DNA of 64,000 nt from Vibrio sp. FE10 (lineage in GTDB: Bacteria; Pseudomonadota; Gammaproteobacteria; Enterobacterales; Vibrionaceae). Below the pieces are notes generated by a model. The model did not search any database and was not told where the DNA came from. It saw only the letters and a program-made list of their open reading frames with translations. Positions 60,186-64,000 of the stretch are shown piece by piece. Numbering within the stretch: position 1 is the first letter of the stretch; every line of letters starts with the position of its first letter. Position numbers and translations under genes: made by a program. Location: positions 2,914,001 through 2,978,000 of the forward strand of contig NZ_AP028067.1 of the NCBI RefSeq assembly GCF_030297155.1, written 5' to 3'.

Positions 60186-60217
60186 AACTGTTTGTAAATC
60201 CTAGCGGTTACTATGAC

Positions 60218-60559
60218 TTACTTTTGGCAATTTCGATAGACGACACGACCAAGTTCTAGACGTGCGTTGTCACCTTTAGTACGTAAAGTGACGCTGTTAA
60301 TCAGTTCCGAGGTTCCATCATCTAAGATGTATTTCGTCCCTGAACCTGCTGGAACTTGAGTCAGACGGTATTCATTCTCAGGGAGACGTAATACCGCTTT
60401 TTCATTATCAAGGTAAGCCACTTCAAACGAAACGTCAGACTCACATTGATAAGTCACGAATTGATTATCCGATGTTGCGCTCTCAGTCTCAGGAGCTGCT
60501 GATTTAGAGCACCCGACTAATGCAACTGAACATAGAGATGCTACTAACATAGCTTTCAT
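60218..60559 (-). CDS. MliC-type lipoprotein (lysozyme inhibitor-like)
   Basis: Start at 60559, with GAGGAACGAAG upstream, gives 113 residues; a longer open frame adds 19 codons without a signal sequence. The lipobox VALVGC puts the lipidated Cys near residue 17. The mature domain starts about VTYQCESDVSFEVAYLDNEK and has the MliC pattern (Cys near the start, RLPENEYRLTQVPAGSGTKY, ending VVYRNCQK with the partner Cys). MliC inhibits c-type lysozymes; activity here is inferred from the domain. Confidence 0.8.
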   Translation of the reverse strand: MKAMLVASLCSVALVGCSKSAAPETESATSDNQFVTYQCESDVSFEVAYLDNEKAVLRLPENEYRLTQVPAGSGTKYILDDGTSELINSVTLRTKGDNARLELGRVVYRNCQK

Positions 60560-60636
60560 ACTTCGTTCCTCATCTTTATATAGTGGGCAAATATAGTGAA
60601 CAACACTCATTTGCATACTGAGCGATAGGTCTGTGT

Positions 60637-61188
60637 TTAGCCTTTCAAATATGCTGGTACATCTTTAATACTATCCAGCACGACACTGGCAAGTGCCTCA
60701 CCCTTTTCAGTCACGGGTTTACCGGTTCTCACCAACACTCTAGTACCAACACCAGCGGCTTCTGCTGCCATCATGTCTTCAGCTTTATCGCCGATCATGA
60801 CAGAGTTCGCCATATCAATTTTCAGAAAGTCACGAGCAGAAATGAACATACCTGGTTTAGGCTTACGACATTCACAATCTTGTTTGTAGTCGCCAATGCC
60901 GTGTTCAGGATGATGAGGACAGTAATAGATACCATCTAACTCAACGCCATTATCGACAAAGTTCCAATCCATCCACTGTGTCAAAGAAAGAAAACGATCT
61001 TCGCTAAACTTGCCACGAGCAATACCAGATTGGTTGGTCACAAGTACCAGTAAATAGCCCATATCTTTAAACGCTTTCGCCGCTTCAAATACACCATCGA
61101 TGTATTCAAAGTCATGCTCATCATGTACGTAGCCGTGATCAACGTTAATCACACCATCACGATCTAAAAAAACAGCCGGTTTAGACAA
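60637..61188 (-). CDS. gmhB: D-glycero-beta-D-manno-heptose 1,7-bisphosphate 7-phosphatase
   Basis: HAD-superfamily phosphatase in ADP-heptose synthesis, two steps after GmhA. 183 residues (191 in E. coli). Asp motif [17 protein letters not shown] as motif II, the zinc-binding CPHHPEHG ... [10 protein letters not shown] loop, and MIGDKAEDM as the last motif. It sits divergent from metN, as in E. coli. Confidence 0.96.
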   Translation of the reverse strand: MSKPAVFLDRDGVINVDHGYVHDEHDFEYIDGVFEAAKAFKDMGYLLVLVTNQSGIARGKFSEDRFLSLTQWMDWNFVDNGVELDGIYYCPHHPEHGIGDYKQDCECRKPKPGMFISARDFLKIDMANSVMIGDKAEDMMAAEAAGVGTRVLVRTGKPVTEKGEALASVVLDSIKDVPAYLKG

Positions 61189-61306
61189 AATTCAGTTCTC
61201 TATCAACTCTCTATTAATCATTAATTATTACACGCTTTATTTGCTTCATCACTATCTATTTAGTTTTGCGTTCGTTAACGATTTGTTTCTAACCTAGCAA
61301 CACGAT

Positions 61307-61338
61307 CGACGTTTAGCCGTCTAGACGTAAAAATATCT
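61307..61338. promoter_or_regulatory. MetJ boxes upstream of metN
   Basis: Four tandem 8-base units near AGACGTCT: CGACGTTT (6/8), AGCCGTCT (7/8), AGACGTAA (6/8) and a weaker AAATATCT. They lie just before a -35 TTGACT (61340-61345) and -10 TAGCAT (61363-61368) with a 17-base spacer. MetJ with S-adenosylmethionine would repress the promoter. Confidence 0.75.
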
Positions 61339-61428
61339 ATTGACTTAGATCATAGAACACCATAGCATCGTCTGTAAATCGAACGAGCTATCGATATATT
61401 ATTCTGTTTTACCTGCACGAGTTTCCCT

Positions 61429-62463
61429 ATGATTAAAGTGAATCAAGTCAACAAGGTTTTCTATCAAGGCACTAAAGAAATCAATGCCTTAATTGATATC
61501 AACCTCCACATTCCTCAAGGTCAAATCTTTGGAGTCATTGGCTCTTCAGGTGCAGGCAAAAGTACCCTAATCCGCTGTGTAAACATGTTGGAAGCCCCGA
61601 CCTCAGGTGAAGTGATTGTTGACGGTATTGACCTAACAAAACTCAGCAAATCAGAACTCAGCGAAGCGCGTCGTAACATCGGCATGATCTTCCAGCACTT
61701 TAACCTGCTGTCTTCTCGTACTGTATTTAACAATGTAGCACTGCCTTTAGAGCTTGCCGGTAAAGATAAAGCGGTTATTGAGGCGAAAGTCAGTGAGTTA
61801 CTTGACCTTGTAGGCCTATCAGACAAGCGTGATACCTACCCTGCGAACTTGAGTGGCGGTCAAAAGCAGCGTGTTGCGATTGCTCGCGCACTGGCATCTG
61901 ACCCGAAAGTATTGTTGTGTGATGAAGCGACCAGTGCACTGGACCCTGCAACGACTCAATCTATTCTTGAGCTACTGCGTGAAATCAACCGCAAGCTGAA
62001 CATCACTATCCTGCTTATTACTCATGAAATGGATGTAGTGAAAAGCATTTGTCACGAAGTGGCGATCATTGGCGGTGGTGAATTAGTAGAGAAAGGCACT
62101 GTCGGTGACATCTTTGCACACCCTAAGACAGAACTGGCGCATCAATTTATTCGCTCAACCTTGGATCTGACGATTCCTGAAGATTACCAAGCACGCTTGC
62201 AAGAAACTCGCGTAAACAGCAGCTACCCGTTGGTACGTCTTGAGTTTACTGGCGCAACCGTTGATGCACCGCTAATGACACAAATTGCACGTAAATTTAA
62301 TATCGATGTCAGCATCTTAAGTTCAGACCTAGATTACGCAGGCGGCGTTAAGTTCGGCATGATGGTCGCAGAACTGTTCGGTAATGAAGCCGATGATAAT
62401 GCTGCTATTCAATTCCTACGCGACAACAATGTAAAAGTAGAGGTACTTGGTTATGTCCTTTAG
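61429..62463 (+). CDS. metN: Methionine ABC transporter ATP-binding protein
   Basis: Powers methionine import. 344 residues (343 in E. coli). Walker [10 protein letters not shown], signature LSGGQKQR, Walker [13 protein letters not shown], and H-loop [10 protein letters not shown] are present. The C-terminal regulatory C2 domain (about 265-344), which binds methionine to stop transport in E. coli MetN, is also present. metI overlaps its end by 11 bases. Confidence 0.97.
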   Translation: MIKVNQVNKVFYQGTKEINALIDINLHIPQGQIFGVIGSSGAGKSTLIRCVNMLEAPTSGEVIVDGIDLTKLSKSELSEARRNIGMIFQHFNLLSSRTVFNNVALPLELAGKDKAVIEAKVSELLDLVGLSDKRDTYPANLSGGQKQRVAIARALASDPKVLLCDEATSALDPATTQSILELLREINRKLNITILLITHEMDVVKSICHEVAIIGGGELVEKGTVGDIFAHPKTELAHQFIRSTLDLTIPEDYQARLQETRVNSSYPLVRLEFTGATVDAPLMTQIARKFNIDVSILSSDLDYAGGVKFGMMVAELFGNEADDNAAIQFLRDNNVKVEVLGYVL

Positions 62464-63136
62464 TTTCAACGAGATTGCTGACTGGATCAGCCTTAACGGT
62501 AACCTTCTATTAGGCGCAACAGGCGAAACACTTTACATGGTTGCAGTAGCGGGCATTGTTGGCTTCGCTGTCGGTATCCCATTAGGCGTGATTCTACACA
62601 CGACTAAAAAAGGTGGTCTGTTAGAGAACACCAAGCTAAACAAAATTCTCGGTGCGGTTGTGAACGTGGGTCGTTCAGTGCCTTTCTTAGTACTGATGGT
62701 TGCGATTATCCCACTGACTAAGATGCTGATTGGTACCTTCATCGGTACAACAGCAGCGATTGTTCCATTGACGATTGGCGCTATCCCATTCGTGGCTCGA
62801 CTTATCGAAAGTGCGCTACTTGAAGTACCAACAGGTCTAGTAGAAGCGGCTCAATCAATGGGCGCAACACCAACACAAATCATCAATAAGGTTCTGCTTC
62901 CTGAAGCACTACCGACTATCATCAACTCAGTAACGATTACATTAGTAACGCTGGTGAGCTACTCAGCAATGGCAGGTACCGTAGGTGGTGGCGGCCTAGG
63001 TGATGTCGCGATTCGTTACGGATTCCACCGTTATGATGTGACTATCATGGCTGTGACGGTAGTGATGTTGATTGTGCTGGTACAAATTATTCAATCAATC
63101 GGTGATTCATTAGTTCGCCGTGTTGACCACAGATAA
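62453..63136 (+). CDS. metI: Methionine ABC transporter permease
   Basis: 227 residues with about five membrane helices. The start at 62453 ([11 protein letters not shown]) is used; the next in-frame Met upstream is two codons earlier. The EAA motif region [23 protein letters not shown] is typical of binding-protein-dependent permeases. Overlaps metN, so coupled. Confidence 0.96.
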   Translation: MSFSFNEIADWISLNGNLLLGATGETLYMVAVAGIVGFAVGIPLGVILHTTKKGGLLENTKLNKILGAVVNVGRSVPFLVLMVAIIPLTKMLIGTFIGTTAAIVPLTIGAIPFVARLIESALLEVPTGLVEAAQSMGATPTQIINKVLLPEALPTIINSVTITLVTLVSYSAMAGTVGGGGLGDVAIRYGFHRYDVTIMAVTVVMLIVLVQIIQSIGDSLVRRVDHR

Positions 63137-63202
63137 CGACTTACAGACCACACTCAAAGTCGTCTGAACCAAATTAAATAGAGTTATTAAAAGGAGATTA
63201 TT

Positions 63203-64000
63203 ATGAAATTTAACCTTAAAGGTTTACTTACTATCGCAGCAGCAGCATCAGCGCTAGTACTAGCAGGTTGTGGTGACAAAGAAGTCGACACTTCTAAAGT
63301 AAAAGTTGGCGTAATGGCAGGTGCTGAAGCACAAGTTGCTGAAGTTGCAGCTAAAGTAGCAAAAGAGCAGTACGGCCTAGACGTTGAACTAGTGACTTTC
63401 ACGGATTACGTAACACCAAACGCAGCACTGGATGACGGCTCTATCGACATCAACGCATTCCAACACGCACCGTACCTAGATCAGCAAGTGGCTGACCGTG
63501 GTTACAAGCTAACTATTGCTGGTAACACGTTTGTTTACCCAATTGCGGGTTACTCTAAAGAAGTGAAATCTGTAGACGAAATCCAAGACGGTGCTCGTAT
63601 TGCGGTACCTAACGATCCAACTAACCTAGGTCGTTCTCTGCTTCTTCTTGAGCAACAAGGTCTACTTGAGCTTCGTGAAGGTGCTGGTCTTCTAGCTACC
63701 GTTCGTGACATCGTTAAGAACCCTAAGAACCTAACAATTGTTGAACTAGACGCGGCGCAACTTCCTCGCTCTCTAGATGACGTAGCACTGTCTATCATCA
63801 ACACGACTTACGCGAGCTCTATCAACCTGACTCCGCAAAAAGACGGTATCTTCGTTGAAGACAAAGATTCTCCATACGTAAACCTAATCGTTTCTCGTGA
63901 AGACAACCTAAACGCTGAAAACGTACAGAACTTCGTTAAAGCTTACCAAACTGAAGAAGTATACAACGCAGCTTCTGATATCTTCCAAGGTGGCGTAGTT
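63203..64000 (+). CDS. metQ: Methionine ABC transporter substrate-binding lipoprotein, 3' truncated by window edge
   Basis: Binds D- and L-methionine in the periplasm and hands it to MetNI. 266 codons are visible, with no stop before 64000; full MetQ is about 270 residues, so only a few are missing. Lipobox LVLAGC, so Cys23-type lipidation. The NlpA-family stretches VTFTDYVTPNAALDDGSID, INAFQHAPYL and AVPNDPTNLGRSLLLLEQ are all clear. AAGGAG upstream. Last gene of metNIQ. Confidence 0.96.
   Translation, partial: MKFNLKGLLTIAAAASALVLAGCGDKEVDTSKVKVGVMAGAEAQVAEVAAKVAKEQYGLDVELVTFTDYVTPNAALDDGSIDINAFQHAPYLDQQVADRGYKLTIAGNTFVYPIAGYSKEVKSVDEIQDGARIAVPNDPTNLGRSLLLLEQQGLLELREGAGLLATVRDIVKNPKNLTIVELDAAQLPRSLDDVALSIINTTYASSINLTPQKDGIFVEDKDSPYVNLIVSREDNLNAENVQNFVKAYQTEEVYNAASDIFQGGVV

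Overview
The window is a chromosomal segment of a Vibrio species. Gene content, gene order and protein sequences fit the Vibrionaceae, probably close to the Splendidus clade, but the exact species is my inference. Almost everything is core genome. I see no prophage, insertion sequence, integron cassette, CRISPR array, rRNA or tRNA gene. Coding density is high, and stretches above 300 bases without a protein gene are described individually.

Layout. (1) 1-2454: the 3' part of purM, then purN and a YafJ-type amidotransferase. (2) 2520-12679: gmhA, fadE behind a FadR-like operator, a TIGR03503-type membrane protein, dnaQ/rnhA divergent, a YafS-like methyltransferase, gloB, mltD, and a YIP1-family gene broken by a one-base frameshift. 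(3) 12808-14492: an EEP-family phosphatase/nuclease, glnB and a small cytochrome c. (4) 14551-35576, all on the minus strand: the conserved translation and envelope cluster rpsB-tsf-pyrH-frr-uppS-cdsA-dxr-rseP-bamA-skp-lpxD-fabZ-lpxA-lpxB-rnhB-dnaE-accA-tilS, in the same order as E. coli and with several internal intrinsic terminators. (5) 36035-40221: map (with two insertions), glnD and a YaeH-like gene. (6) 40347-44966: truC-yqcC, DUF3549 and DUF3301 proteins, a GNAT acetyltransferase, an unannotated CsrB-type regulatory RNA on the minus strand (about 43530-43970) with a GacA/VarA/UvrY-like box upstream, a KfrA-like small protein and a YaiI-like protein. (7) 45086-53018: MipA/OmpV-family protein, AbgT-family transporter, the alternative ribosomal proteins L31 type B and L36 (the latter only 41 codons) behind adjoining Zur-like and Fur-like boxes, trmO, proS, a TerB/DUF533 protein, YaeP, DUF4250 and a lipoprotein. 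(8) 53110-64000: glyA (PurR box, duplicated terminator), YitT-family protein, treC-treB-treR with two TreR-type operators and a CRP-like site, a MliC-type lipoprotein, gmhB, and metN-metI-metQ behind MetJ boxes. metQ runs off the window end.

How the genes fit together. Lipid A and envelope biogenesis dominate: LpxA/B/D, FabZ, BamA, Skp, RseP, CdsA, UppS, Dxr, GmhA and GmhB. Nitrogen sensing is represented by GlnD and GlnB, which act on each other. CsrB links the window to the Gac/Csr global post-transcriptional circuit. Metal-responsive ribosome remodelling, purine (PurR), fatty-acid (FadR), methionine (MetJ) and trehalose (TreR/CRP) control can be read from operator-like sites. No clearly new multi-gene system was found. 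The best non-coding discoveries are the CsrB RNA with its upstream box and the Zur/Fur promoter of the L31/L36 pair.
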